NCBI RefSeq assembly: GCF_030052815.1
Contig: NC_079498.1
Span: 98,598,041 to 98,662,040 of the forward strand
Direction of reading: 5' to 3'
Length of the DNA stretch: 64,000 nucleotides
Origin: Hevea brasiliensis
Taxonomy: Eukaryota > Streptophyta > Magnoliopsida > Malpighiales > Euphorbiaceae
Shown: positions 36,749 to 49,031 of the stretch, in pieces
Layout: each line of letters starts with the position of its first letter
Numbering within the stretch: position 1 is the first letter of the stretch
Position numbers and translations under genes: made by a program
Notes under the pieces: generated by a model
Databases searched by the model: none
What the model saw: only the letters and a program-made list of their open reading frames with translations
What the model was told of the DNA's origin: nothing

Positions 36749-38494
36749 TGTAACACCCCTGATTTTTTATATATTATTATTGGGCTTCGTGTAGGTATCC
36801 TCAATTCGCGGAAATTCGACAGTTGTCCTGGATGCGTGAATTTCGGCGAACCGACTCTGGGAAAAAGTCTCCGAATTGGATCGAGGTTTTGGCTACCCCA
36901 CCCTTGTCAGGCATCTCGAGCGCGTTCCCGAAGTCGGAATCGGCAAAGGTAAACCCGAACCTTGCTTTTTCGTAATTTTCTAGTGCTTAAATAGGATTAA
37001 AAATCCATAAAATATTCGTGGTAGCTTAGAAAATTACGATTCTTTTTGCAATAGCTTAGTAATATTTCTAAGGACCATGGCAGTAGTTTTATAATTTTTA
37101 GAGCTTATTTGAGCAGTTTTTGCAAAAATGATCAATTATAATAACTAAATTGAAATTTTACATATTGTGATGAATGATTGATTTGATGGGCCCACGAGGG
37201 GCTGTGTGATGTGATTGAGTTGTGGATATATGGATTGTGGATATAGAAGTGTGTTTTGAGCCCTTTTGCAGGTTGGGTAGGTCCTAGGTATAGGGAAGAT
37301 TCTGTCGGATTTTCGGCACGACTTAGGACGTATTGGTCTTTTTCTTTGTTTGTATTGAGTCAGATTTATTAAATGATTGTAATAAAATTGTCAGGTGAGC
37401 CAGGACAGCCTTCTTCCTCCGCCCAGCCGCCACAGTGATTGTCGTCAAGTCTGTGAGTAGAATATTAATTTTAATTGTAATTTCGATATTATTATATGTT
37501 CAAGCATGCCCATGCATCACTTATATGCATATATTTATGTAGTTAAACTCTAGGCACGATTTATGTTGCATTCATAACTGTTGATGTGCCATGGATGTTG
37601 TTGTGGTAATTTGGAGCAGTGTGCGTGCGTTGGCGTGCGTGTGATGTGGTGTGGACTATGGATAGGACGGGGTAGTCACGGCTTGAGTAATTCGCTGGGA
37701 CCCGATCCTTGAGGGTAGTCACGGCTTGAGTAATTGTTGGGACCCTCGATTTGGTTATTATGTGGTTGTCGGAGCTTGAGTAATTCGATGGCAGCAGGTT
37801 GGTTTTAAGAGTGCTGTATAGGGTTTCAGGTGCGATTTGTTATGATTGATACTACAGGGTGTGTGAGTGCTCCAAATTACCTTTCTGATGCTATGATGTG
37901 AATTTATTGCTGATGTTGCACTTCATTCCACGGGTTGCATTAGTTTTAGATAGTTATAGAGATTATGGTTAAAATTGATATTTTACTTTACGAGTCGAAC
38001 GCTCACTCCTGTTCAATATTTTTTCTCAGGCTACAGGAGGATTTTATTGTGGTTAACCTGCTTTTCTCCTTCGCAGGTTGTTTATCAATAGTTTTGTAAT
38101 TTTATTTACTCCTAGAATTTCCGCATGTGTTAGAAATATTTAAATGATTCGAATGTAATATAAATTGTCATGTGAACCTGTAAAATTATATGCATGTTTG
38201 ATGGATTGGATGAGGGAGCTGAGCTTCCATTTATTTTTATGCCGATATGAGTATGTGGAGGGTGAGCTGAGCTCCCCAATTGATGATATATTTTGTTTAC
38301 AGGTCGGGTGAGTCAAAAACTCCCCGTTGAAAGGTCCACTTTATGGCCGGATTCTGTCCGGTTGGTTTCTTGAAATTGGGCCCAAATGGGCCTTAGAGTT
38401 GGGTTAATGAACAGTTAGGCTTACTACGGGTCTCGGGGGCTTTAGGCTGGCCCAGGTCCTAGTGCCGGTCCGGCCCATAGGTTGGGTCGTGACA
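36749..38494 (+). mobile_element. Gypsy A1 3' LTR (1746 bp)
   Basis: Starts TGTAACACCCCTGATTTTTT and ends GGGTCGTGACA, followed by the TTTAG duplication. It shares with the 5' LTR the short 32-base head before TGGGCTTCGT and a GATGATATATTTTG variant not seen in A2. Confidence 0.92.
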
Positions 38495-38499
38495 TTTAG

Positions 38500-39454
38500 T
38501 CTTTTAATTACATCTTATAATTTTATTTAGCTAAAAGTTTATTTCTTCTATGTTAGTTGATATTTATTCATTTTAGAAAAAAAAAATTTATAAAGACGGG
38601 TGAAGAATTGAAGAAAAAATCATAGAAACATAGTATCTCATGGTAGCCTGTGAGATTTTCATGGTTTCCTGTGGGATTGTAGAACAAGTATGACTAGCTG
38701 TGGGATTCACTCTAGGTGCATGACTAGCTGTGAGATGCTCTTTGAGTGTTTTTTCTCATCCAATAAACTTGTGACAACTCTCCAAATGAAAGAGAATAGT
38801 CAAAAAGAGAGTTAGTTGAGATTTTCTACAAATGGGAAGGAAAAGAGACGTTTTCTCTTGGGAAAAACCATCCAAACACTCTAGAATTTGTATCTTTGAG
38901 TTGAAGAAAGGCTTTTGGAGGAAGAATTTTGAGGAGATTAAAGCAAGAGTTCTTCATCAAGTCTTCAAACTTCTTAGAGTTCTTTCTTCTTTTTTCCTTT
39001 TCCTTACCTTTTGGTTAAAAATTCAATTGTTATTATTATGTTTAAATACAATTTTGTTAAGTTTGTTTTGAGTTTTGATATAATGAGTGGCTAGATATTT
39101 TAGCTTAATTTTCTCTACTTTGCTAATAGTTGTTACTTTTTAATTTAATACTTTTGAGTATCTTGACCAAATACTTGAATGATTTTATATTTATAATTTG
39201 TAGTTGAAGAACATGATTATGAATTTAATTTAATAACAACTATCATATATTTTAATTAATAGTGAAAATTAAAATTGGGTCAATAGGGTTTTGTTAAAAT
39301 AATTTTATCTTAATGCTTTAATTAATTGAGTAATTCTCTATTGAGAAATAGAGATTAATTCATTGATTAGAAGATTTGATGATACTCAAAAAGGATTGTT
39401 AAATGCTTTTAATTATTCACCCTTGTAAGAGTAGTTAAAATTAATTATTAGGTA
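38500..39454. mobile_element. Degenerate LTR-like sequence between the two Gypsy elements
   Basis: AT-rich, with repeated CTGTGAGAT/CTGTGGGAT words at 38640-38740 and a 79-codon open stretch (38832-39071) with no domain match. A GAGTGGCTAGATATTTTAG motif near 39090 is of the kind found in large plant Ty3 LTRs. The sequence resumes after A2 at 57065, and near 57285-57350 has a TACTTTACCTACTCTTTATTACTTG end-like block. This suggests an old LTR split by A2. Inference only. Confidence 0.3.
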
Positions 39455-39459
39455 AAATT

Positions 39460-42400
39460 TGTAACACCCCAAAAATTTTAAATTTATTATTTTATGAGTA
39501 TTATTGATATTTTAATTTTATTTAAATTTTAAGAAATTATTTGAGATTTTTCGAATTTTAAAAATCGGGTTCGATTTTTCGAAAATATAAACTTTGATGA
39601 TTTTTAAAAATTTATTTAAAGACCACGTGGCAAAACTAAAAATATATTTGGAGTCTAAAAATTTTTCTGAGTTTTCTAGAATTTTTTTAGAATTTTTAGA
39701 CCTCATTTTCAGTCCCAAGGCAGAGTAAAAATTCAAAATTTTGTATCATGAATCGAACCGGCCGAATCGAACCGAATCGGATCGGACAGATCGAATCGGA
39801 CCGACCTTTTCTTTTTCTTCCTTCTTCTCCCCGCGCATGCCCTGCCTCTCCTCTCTTCCTCTCCCGTTTTCTCTCTCCTCCCTCCTCCCTTGCGCGCGCC
39901 TCCCTGCCACCCATTTCGCGCCCATCCTAGCCGTCCCACCGGCCGCCGCCTGGAACGCCGGAAAATGGCGCCCGAAGCGACGCGACATGCAAGCGCGCCG
40001 CTTCGTCTTCCCGGCCAAAATCCAGTCGATTCGGCCACCAATTGGACCGAGTCTTGTGTCTAAATCCATCTACTCGTCAAGAGCTTTCCATAGACACCAA
40101 GAACACTGAAATCTATCGAGCGGTTTGTCCAATTTTTGTCTGGGAAGTTTTAGCCTATTTTGCCTTTTGGGCTAGATTTCTCGCAAACTGTGAACCCCAC
40201 GAGAAAACCGGGATTAACAGAGCGCTCCACTCGTCGAGAACTTCGCGGCAACATTAATTTCGAATTTTTCCGACATCGTTTTTCGGTGCGTCCCATGGAA
40301 CTTCGCAGTGTTTTTCTGAGCATTTAATGAGCTTAGAAAATTCTGAAAAATTTATTTACTAACCCCCGTGTTATGGGCTTCGTGTATGTATCTTCAATTC
40401 GCGGAAATTCGATAGTTGACCAGGTCTGTGAATTTCCGGCCAGACATACCGGCTACCGGAAAAAGTCTCCGAATTGAATCGAGGTTTTGGCTAACCCATC
40501 ATTGTCAGACGTTCCGAGCGCGTCCCCAGAGTCGGAATCGGCAAAGGTAAACCCGAACCTTGCTTTTTCGTAATTTTCTAGTGCTTAAATAGGATTAAAA
40601 ATCCATAAAATATTCGTGGTAGCTTAAAAAATTATGATTCTTTTTGCAATAGCCTAGTAATATTGCTAAGGACTGCGGGGTAAAGTTTTAGAATTTTTAG
40701 AGCTTATTTGGGCAGTTTTTGCAAAAATGATCAATAATAAGAACTAAATTGAAATTTTACATATTGTGATGAATGACTGTTTGGATGGGCCTAGGAAGGG
40801 CTATGCAATGTGATTGAATTGTGGATATATGAGTTGCGAATATAGAAGTGTGTTTTGAGCCCTTTTGCAGGTTAGGTAGGTCCTAGGTATAGGGGAGACT
40901 CTGTCGGATTTTCGGCACGACTTATGACGTATTCGGTCTTTTCTTGATTTGTATTGAGTCAATTGTATTAAATAATTGTAATGTAATTATCAGGTGAGCC
41001 GGGACAGCCTTCTTCCTCCGCCCAGCCGCCACAGTGACCGCTGTCAAGTCTGTGAGTAAAATATTAATTTTAATTGTAATTTTGATATTATTATATGTTT
41101 AAGCATGCCCATGCATCACTTATATGTATGTATCTATGTAGTTAAACTCTAGGCACGTTTTATGTTGCATTCATAACTGTTGAAGTGCAATGGATGTTGT
41201 TGTGGTAATTTGGAGCAATGTGCATGCGTTGGCGTGCGTGTGATGTGGTGTGGACTATGGATAGGACGGGTAGACACGGCTTGAGATCTTCGCTGGGACC
41301 CGGTCCTTCGGGGTAGACATGGCTTGAGTTCTTCGCTGGGACCCCGATTTGGTTATTAAGTGGAAGTCCGAGCTGAGTTCTTCGCTGGCACAGGTTGGAT
41401 TTAAGAGAGCTGTATAGGGGATCAGCTCCCATATATTATGATTGATATTACTGGGTGTGTGAGTGCTCCAAATTACCTTTTTGCTGCTATGATGTGAAAA
41501 TATTGTTGATGTTGCATTTCACTCTACAGGTTGCATTAGTTTTAGATAGTTATAGAGATTATGGTTAAAATTGATATTTTACTCTCTGAGTCGAACGCTC
41601 ACTCCTATTCAATATTTTTTTCAGGCTGTCACACCTTACCCCTCTGTAAGGCATAACATGATCCCGTAGAATACTTAATGAACTACCGAACTTCACCTAC
41701 CGATAACTCATCAAGCACCCTACAAGGGATTTTAAAATAATTTTCTTATTTTTTATAAGTGGTGAGCATTTCTAATAAGTATTTTAAACATGTAATTAAG
41801 TTGAAAGCTAGTTGAAAATTTTAGCCCATTTTATTTTTCCACAAATTTTATAAAAATTTTGACAGAGTTCCCTCTGTATTTTGAGAAAACAGTTCTTCAA
41901 ATACCTGTAAAAAGCACTTCTAAAAATTTTCTCAACCACTACTTCGATTTCACAATCAAACTCAATCAATTTCTCAACACATTTATCAACCTTCAATTTT
42001 CATTCATATTTCATTAGAAACAAAACAATTTAAATAGATCATTACAAAATTTATATTAAGAGAATTTCAAACTACAATATATTTTATAACTTTATACAAA
42101 TTTTATACAACTGCTCAAGACCCATTTTTACATGTCCATACATTTATGTGCAATATATACATCAAAAGAAATATTTACAATTAGGGTATAAATTATACCC
42201 GAAGACTTTAGGCTGAACGATCCTCAATCTTTAGCAGCTCAGTCTGCTGCTCCTCTAGTCTCTGTATCTGCGACAGCAATAAAAGCTATCGCTGAGTACT
42301 AGGACTCAGTGGTGCACAACATACTAAAATAATCTTTATGCAAAAATAAAATCACATTTATTCAAAAATTTGACTAAACATGAGCATTAAACACAAAACA

Positions 42401-45400
42401 TGAATTATGAGATTTTAATGCAAACCACGTTCATTTCGAAGTATCAAAACACATTTCATAAAACCCACAGTTAGATCATGCCATTCGAAACAAATAGAAT
42501 CGCAATAGCCAGAGGCTAAAGAGAAATCACATCACAAGGCTAGCTAGCTCAAATATATGGATATCCATTCACATCCTCTTCTACTGGCACACCTCAACAT
42601 TTCTCCAGAGAAGGAATCAAAATTTGAAACTAATTACCCCCACTAGTCATGCTAGTGAGGTGTTCAAATATATGGTTATGACACTGTGGTTTCAAAACTT
42701 ATCTTAACAATTTGCTAAACATTGTCATTTCAAATATACACAATAACTTTCACAGTTTAAATCAAAACATCATAAATAATGTCACAAATAAACTTTCAAC
42801 AATTCCAAAGCATAAGTAAAATACATATTTCGTTCACTTTATCAATGAATTTCAAAGCATGGAGATGTTGTGCACAAACCTCAAGCGAGTCGTCCCTTAG
42901 CCTCGACTCGGTTCCTCGGGTTCCTTCCCGATATTCTTTTCAACTGAAACACACAATTTTACAATGTTTCAGTACTACAACTTAACATAAATCCAAAATA
43001 AATTTAGCTTCACATTTACCTAGTTCTAACGTGTTAAATTCGACGTTCTCGAAATTTTTGTGTTTCGGGTTACTATTCACTGCACTATTCAAGTCAAATT
43101 GTTGATTTTTTAAGGCTTAATAGGTATGGGAATTCCAAATTCACCCACATACCACATTTTGGTCACTAAACTTGTTGGTTTTGGTCATTTTCTCAAAACT
43201 TAGGTCTTTTAGGCAAAATTGCCAATTTTCGATTTTGGAGTCCTAAGTTGCACTATTTCATTGGCCCTTTTACTGTTGGAATTTGGCAAAACTCCCTTCA
43301 TAGAAAATGTTCCTTATTGTTTTAATTGTATTCTCATTTTTGGATCACCACAATCGGAGTTTTGTAGCTCAAGTTATAGCCAAAATACAATTACTGTTCA
43401 CGTGCACTGTTCATGCTGAGATTTTGGTTCTGGCAGATTTTTGGTCCAATTTTGTTCAGTAATTTGATCAAGTTAAGTTCATAATTTGGTCTAACTTTCT
43501 TCATATGAAATGTTCTACTATGTCTTAGGTTTCCATCGGTTCAAGAATCGCCTAAATCGGAGTTTTCTAGAGAGAGTTATAGCCATTGGAACTTTACTGC
43601 TCAATGGCAATTCTGCAGAATCGCAGGTACAGTAACTCCACTTTGCTCAATAATTTGACTAGGTTAATGGCATAATTTGGGATGGTGTTCCTCATGAAAG
43701 TTTTAGGTCTATATCTTATCTAAGTGCTGGTAAAATTTCAGGTCAATTTGACCTTCCTAGCTCGAGTTATGACCAAATGAACAGTTACTGTCATTTGGTC
43801 AGTTTGGTGCAGTGGCAGCCTGCTCTCATTTCACTTTGGTCAATTGGTTCACCCAGTTTTGGTCAGTTTTTGGGCATGGTTCCTTAATGAAAATTGTGCC
43901 CTTTTATGTCTATTTTCATCCCCAATTGGTGGCATATCAATTGGGCTTGTAAAATTCCCGTTTTGGTCCTTCAAAGTAGGTTTGGTCATGCTGCCAGCAG
44001 CATGACCAATTGACCTACGAATTTGTCTTCCATTCTAACAATTCCCATACATTTCCTTTGGTCATTATTGACCATTTTTCAGTCCACAATTGGTCAAACA
44101 TGCCATTTATGCATTTCTCCATAATTTGATTCACAAACCCTAACATTCAAACCCTAAACTCACAACTTTGTTACCATTAACAATTTCAAAGTTCTAAACT
44201 ATCATCATTCAACTAATTAAGGTTTTTATACTCATTCAAACCCTTTAAATTCATACTCCCTTCAAGCTGGCCAAAAATTCAGTTTGTCCTTCCCCCATAT
44301 TTTTATTTCATTTCCTTAATCCTAAGTTCATTTCAACCATTAATTATGCATTTAAGTGAAGAAATAAAAAGTTTAACATACTAACCTTAACTTAAATGCT
44401 AATTCTTCACTTTCTCTCTTCCTTTCCTCTTTCTTTCTTGTTCTTAGGTTGAGATTGCAAGGGCTAATGAAGTTTTTAGGGGAGTTATGTTGATTGGGTG
44501 AAGAAAATCAAGCTTAAAAGTAAGCTTAAAGGAGGGATTTTCATGGAGGCTTCATGAAAGAAGGTGGGGCGACACTTGGGAAGGAAGAAGAAGACTTTTC
44601 TAATTTTTTTTTTGTTTTATTTTCTTTAGTCTTATCCCCTTTTTGAAGACCAAAAATCCCAAATTAATAAAATAAATTAATTAAGCCTTTATGACATCAT
44701 GCATGATATCATCACCTTTGACTTTTCCATCTTCTTTCTTTTTTTTTTTTTCTATTTATTTTTTTCTATTAGTTCTTTAATTTAATTCTCTATTCTGAAA
44801 TTTTCTTTTCTCCTATTTTATTTGACAGTTAGGTCAGGAGTAAGCTCTCAGGCTCAATTGACCAAATTGCCCCTCGCCGGTTCATCCCGGGTTGCAAATA
44901 ATCCAATATTTCTTTCGGTTCCCTGACCTAATTATTTGACTAACTTAACAGTTCTTTTTCGTGATTTTCTCTTTTTCACTGTGTTCATAAGGGTCCTAAG
45001 GACCGCAGCGTCACTTTTTACGGTTCGAAATTTGAGTTTAAAATGACTTCGCAGTCGTTCCCAAGGAGGTGACGAATCGCTGTGACTCTCGGCTCGTTTA
45101 ACCTCTTATGTTCTATTTTTCTTATTTATAGTTAACTAATTAAATATTACTAATTATTTGTGTTTATGGCTTCTCAAATTATCTTAAGTGTGGCCCTAAT
45201 CCCATTAATTGCCCGGACCGACACTAGTCACCGGAACAATGAAATATACCAGGCTATGCAAACGGGGTGTTACACAGGCTATGGGAGGATTTTATTGTGG
45301 TTAACCTGCTTTTCTTCCTCGCAGGTCGTCTATTCATGTTTGTGTAATTCTGTAAACTTCTAGAATTTCCGCATGTGTTAGAAATATTTAATTGATTTAG

Positions 45401-45740
45401 GTCTGTAATATAAATTGTTATTTTGGACCTGTAAAATTATTATCACATGCATGTTTGATGGACTGGATGAGGGAGCTGAGCTCCCATTTATTTTTATGTT
45501 GATATGAGTATGTGGAGGGTGAGCTGAGCTCCCCAATTGAGTATTTATTTTGTTTAATGGTCGGGTGAGTCAAAAACTCCCCGTTGAAAGGTCCATTTTG
45601 TGTCCGGTTAAATTCTTGAAATTGGGCCCAAATGGGCCTTAGAGTTGGGTTAATGAATAGTTAGGCTTACTATGGGCCTCGGGGGCTTTAGGCTGGCCCA
45701 GGTCCTAGTGTCGGTCCGGCCCATAGGTTGGGTCGTGACA
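39460..45740 (+). mobile_element. Gypsy A2 5' LTR, split by a solo LTR
   Basis: Pieces 39460-41626 and 45280-45740 form one LTR of about 2.63 kb. It starts TGTAACACCCCAAAAATTTT and ends GGGTCGTGACA. The A2-specific block up to about 40375 includes a strong pyrimidine tract (39806-39900) and a locally GC-rich zone. The rest is shared with A1. Confidence 0.9.
41627..45274 (-). mobile_element. Solo LTR, family B (3648 bp), inside A2 5' LTR
   Basis: Plus-strand ends TGTCACACC...GGGGTGTTACA, so on the minus strand it reads TGTAACACCCC...GGTGTGACA like the copy at 23527. The flanks show a perfect TSD CAGGC (41622-41626 and 45275-45279). No coding domain lies inside. Confidence 0.9.
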
Positions 45741-45744
45741 AATG

Positions 45745-45756
45745 TGGTATCAGAGC
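45745..45756 (+). other. Primer binding site of A2 (tRNA-iMet)
   Basis: TGGTATCAGAGC four bases after the LTR end at 45740. Confidence 0.9.
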
Positions 45757-46121
45757 TTAGGCTCCAGATTCTTAGGGATTGTTTGTCTAAAGTGTTGGGA
45801 AGAGTCTACGAGGAGTCACATGCGGAAAATAGGGTCCACATTCGTCTTGCATTGTCATCTTTGCTTCTAGTTTCTGCTTTATATATTGTGTGTAAACGTG
45901 AGTCTATAGAGCTATGTAATGTGCTGTTTTGAATTTTGTGGGCTAATGCTGCTGAATTTTAGGAAAATGCGTAGAAGCAGGAGAGCTGCCACTGCACTAG
46001 ACCAGATGTGCTTGACGAGGTGTCAGCACAGGATGAGGCGCCTGCCCTGAGGAGGCGGGGTAGGAGGCCTAGAGTTGCTCAAGTAGAAGAGTAGCTGCCA
46101 CCAGTTCATGATCAGTCATTT

Positions 46122-46991
46122 ATGGCACAGGGTCCCATGGACCCCATGGCAGCTACTCTAGCTGGGTTGCAGAGAACCATCAACATGATGGCGCAGTATA
46201 TGGTCCACCCTCCACAGCAGCAGCAGTCCATCGCACCAAGAGGGGAACCTTACAAACAGATAATCAATTTTAAGAAGTTGGTGCCTAGTACTTATGATGT
46301 GTCAGGTGATGCATATCGGTTTTTGGATTCCTACAGACAGGCAGGAACAGAATTGCAGCTGACTGATAGAAGACTTATAGAGTGTATGCAGCATGTCATG
46401 GGGCCTATGCCTAGACAATGGATGAATGACTACATATTACCTCGGATGGAGGGTTTGTCATAGACTCAGTTTGTGGAACTGTTCATCAATCAGTTTGTGC
46501 TAGAAAGCTTCAGGGATCAAAAGCAGTGGGCCTTTGAGGCCTTAAGATAGAATGGCAGGTCTATAGATGAGTATGCTACAGAATTTCTGAAATTGAGCAG
46601 GTATGCCCCTACAGCAGTATCTACAGAAAATATGAAGGTGAAGAGATTCCTAAAGGGGTTGGACAGGAGGTATGCAAACCTGGCCATGATGTCTGATCAG
46701 TCTTTTGATGTGGTAGTTGATCGAGCCAGACAGATAGAGATTAGATATGATGTGGATGACAGCAGAAGAGCAAAGAAAAACAGAGCAGGGGGTTCTTCAG
46801 GTGTTCCCCACATGGGTACTACGGATAGTGGTGGCCAAACTACTTACAGAGGAAGAAGCAGGAATAAGAGGAGTGGTTTTAGACACAAATCCCGAGGGTT
46901 CAGACCAGGATACGGATCCAGCAGTGGTCACAGTTCGGGGTATAGCAGTTCTGAGTTTGGTTCAGGATCCTCCTTGGCACCTTGTGCATAG
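46122..46991 (+). pseudogene. Gypsy A2 gag
   Basis: One reading frame runs across this span with in-frame TAG stops at 46461, 46548 and 46989. It holds the retrotrans_gag domain (YRFLDSYRQAG..., PMPRQWMNDY) and a Ser/Gly/Arg-rich stretch, and it reaches a CCHC-type zinc region just after the last stop (CGRGHSGPC). Upstream, 45966-46121 looks like the degraded N-terminus. The region 46992-47310 between gag and protease is frame-broken and has no clean domain. Confidence 0.85.
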
Positions 46992-47310
46992 TGTGGAAGG
47001 GGACATTCAGGACCTTGTATGATGGGTTCAGGAGTATGCTTGAGTGTAGCCAACGAGTCACTTTGCTGGGAATGCCGTGTTGATGAGCCAGATGGGGTCA
47101 CAGGGTTCATTGCAAATGTTCCTCGTCGGTTGTATCCGGTGCTTCGGCATGGCGGCGATCGATTGATGGCCATGTGGTGAGGACAAGGCGGCGTGGATTT
47201 GGAGGCGGTCGGGAGATAGAAGTCAATATCAGGGTTCTGCCACTCAGGGTAGGGGTCAAGCTCGGGTTTTCACCCTGACCCATCAGGATGCTCAGGCTTC
47301 AAATGCAGTT

Positions 47311-48947
47311 GTGGCAGGTATTCTTCTGGTCTGTTCCTATGAGGCTCGTGTTTTAATAGATCCGGGTGCTACGCACTCATTTGTCTCCCCTGTGTTTGCC
47401 ATGAGGTTGGGTAGGAACCCTACAACTTTAGAATGCCCTTTATCGGTAGCTACCCCACTTAGTGACAACATAGATGTAGATATGGTTTTTCCGGGTAGCC
47501 CAGTAGTAGTGGATGGAAAGATCCTCCCAGCAGACTTGGTTCCTCTACCAGTAATAGATTTTGATGTAATCTTGGGGATGGATTGGTTGGCAACTCATTA
47601 TGCCACTTTAGACTGCAGGAACAAAAAGGTGCATTTCCACATACCTGGTGTGGAAGAGTTTAGCTTTGATGGTGACAGGAGCGTGGCTCCATATAATTTG
47701 GTGTCAGCAATTAGTGCTAGAAAAATGTTGAGGTGTGGATGTCAAGGGTATTTGGCATTGGTAAGAGATACCTCTGTAGAAGGTGTCAACATAAAAAATG
47801 TTCATGTTGTCAGAGAATTTATGGATGTCTTCCCTGAGGAGCTTCCAGGGTTGCTACCAGAAAGGGAAATAGAGTTCTGCATTGATGTTGTTCAAGGTAC
47901 AAATCCCATATCCATGCCACCTTACAGGATAGCACCAGCAGAATTGAAAGAGCTAAAGGAGCAACTACATGAGCTTTTGGATAAGGGTTTTATACGTCCG
48001 AGCACTTCACCTTGGGGCACTCCTGTTCTATTCGTAAGAAAGAAAGATGGGTCATTAAGGTTGTGTATTGACTACAAACAGCTAAACAAGGTGACTGTGA
48101 AGAACAAGTATCCACTTCCTCGGATCGATAATTTGTTTTATCAGCTCCAAGGGGCTAGATTCTTTTCCAAGATAGACCTGCGATCAGGCTACCATCAGTT
48201 GAGAATCAGGAATGAGGATGTGTCCAAAACGGCATTCAGGACAAGATATGGTCATTATGAGTTCTTGGTGATGTCTTTTGGACTCACTAATGCACCAGCA
48301 GCCTTCATGGACTTGATGAATAGGGTGTTCAAGCCATTTTTAGACCGTTTTGTCATCGTATTTATAGATGACATTTTGGTATACTCTCGGACCGAGGGGA
48401 ACACATGTGGCACTTGAGGATGGTGTTGCAGACTTTGAGGGAGCACCAGCTGTATGCCAAATTTTCAAAATGTGAATTTTGGCTAAAAAGCATCTCATTC
48501 TTGGGACACGTGGTTTCTAGTGAAGGTATTTAAGTGGATCCCAAGAAAATTGAAGTCAGAATGGCCCGGCTTAGGCCTACAGCGATCCGAGGTGCGAAGT
48601 TTTACGGTGTGGTAGCTACTATAGGAGATTTGTGCAAGATTTTTCCAGGATAGCGGCTCCCCTAATTAAGTTAACACGGAAGAATGTTCCATTCATTTGG
48701 ACAGATGACTGTGAGAAGAGTTTCCAGACACTTAAGGAGTGTCTAACCACACCTCGTGTTGACACTACCAATGAGTGGTGAAGGATACACCGTGTATTGT
48801 GACGCCTCCAGAGTTGGCCTAGGATGTGTTTTGATGCAGAATGGAAAAGTAGTGGCTTATGCTTCAAGACAGCTGAAGAGGCATGAGCAGAACTACCCCA
48901 CCCATGATTTGGAAATGGCAGCTGTAATCTTTGCACTAAAAATCTAG
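47311..48947 (+). pseudogene. Gypsy A2 protease, reverse transcriptase and RNase H
   Basis: The open piece 47311-48417 begins with a retropepsin-like protease (active site [10 protein letters not shown]) and continues into a Ty3-type reverse transcriptase with the catalytic FIDDILVYS near 48360. A frameshift follows near 48400, then an in-frame TAA at 48531. The piece 48756-48947 is the RNase H start ([15 protein letters not shown]), ended by TAG at 48945. The active-site residues of protease and reverse transcriptase are still present. Confidence 0.88.
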
Positions 48948-49031
48948 AGACACTACCTGTATGGTGAAGTGTGCGAGATATACACCGACCACAAGAGTTT
49001 GAAATACATCTTCCAATAGAGGGATTTAAAC

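Larger units (their letters stand above)
32443..38494 (+). mobile_element. Gypsy element A1, complete ends, coding region mostly lost
   Basis: 5' LTR 32443-34145, primer binding site, a 2.6-kb interior, polypurine tract, 3' LTR 36749-38494, flanked by a perfect 5-bp TSD TTTAG (32438-32442 and 38495-38499). The interior has no gag, protease or reverse transcriptase. Only the end of integrase with its chromodomain-like tail remains (35813-36686). It must have moved using proteins from related elements, or lost its coding region after insertion. Its LTRs share about 1.65 kb with element A2 but lack the 0.9-kb 5' block of A2 LTRs. Confidence 0.92.

Noticed and set aside
36689..36952. An 87-codon open frame starting just after the A1 integrase stop
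   Set aside because: It runs through the polypurine tract and into the LTR, with no domain match.
7247..45756. Repeated TGGTATCAGAGC motifs as possible tRNA genes
   Set aside because: Each is a 12-13 base retroelement primer binding site next to an LTR edge, with no surrounding tRNA cloverleaf.
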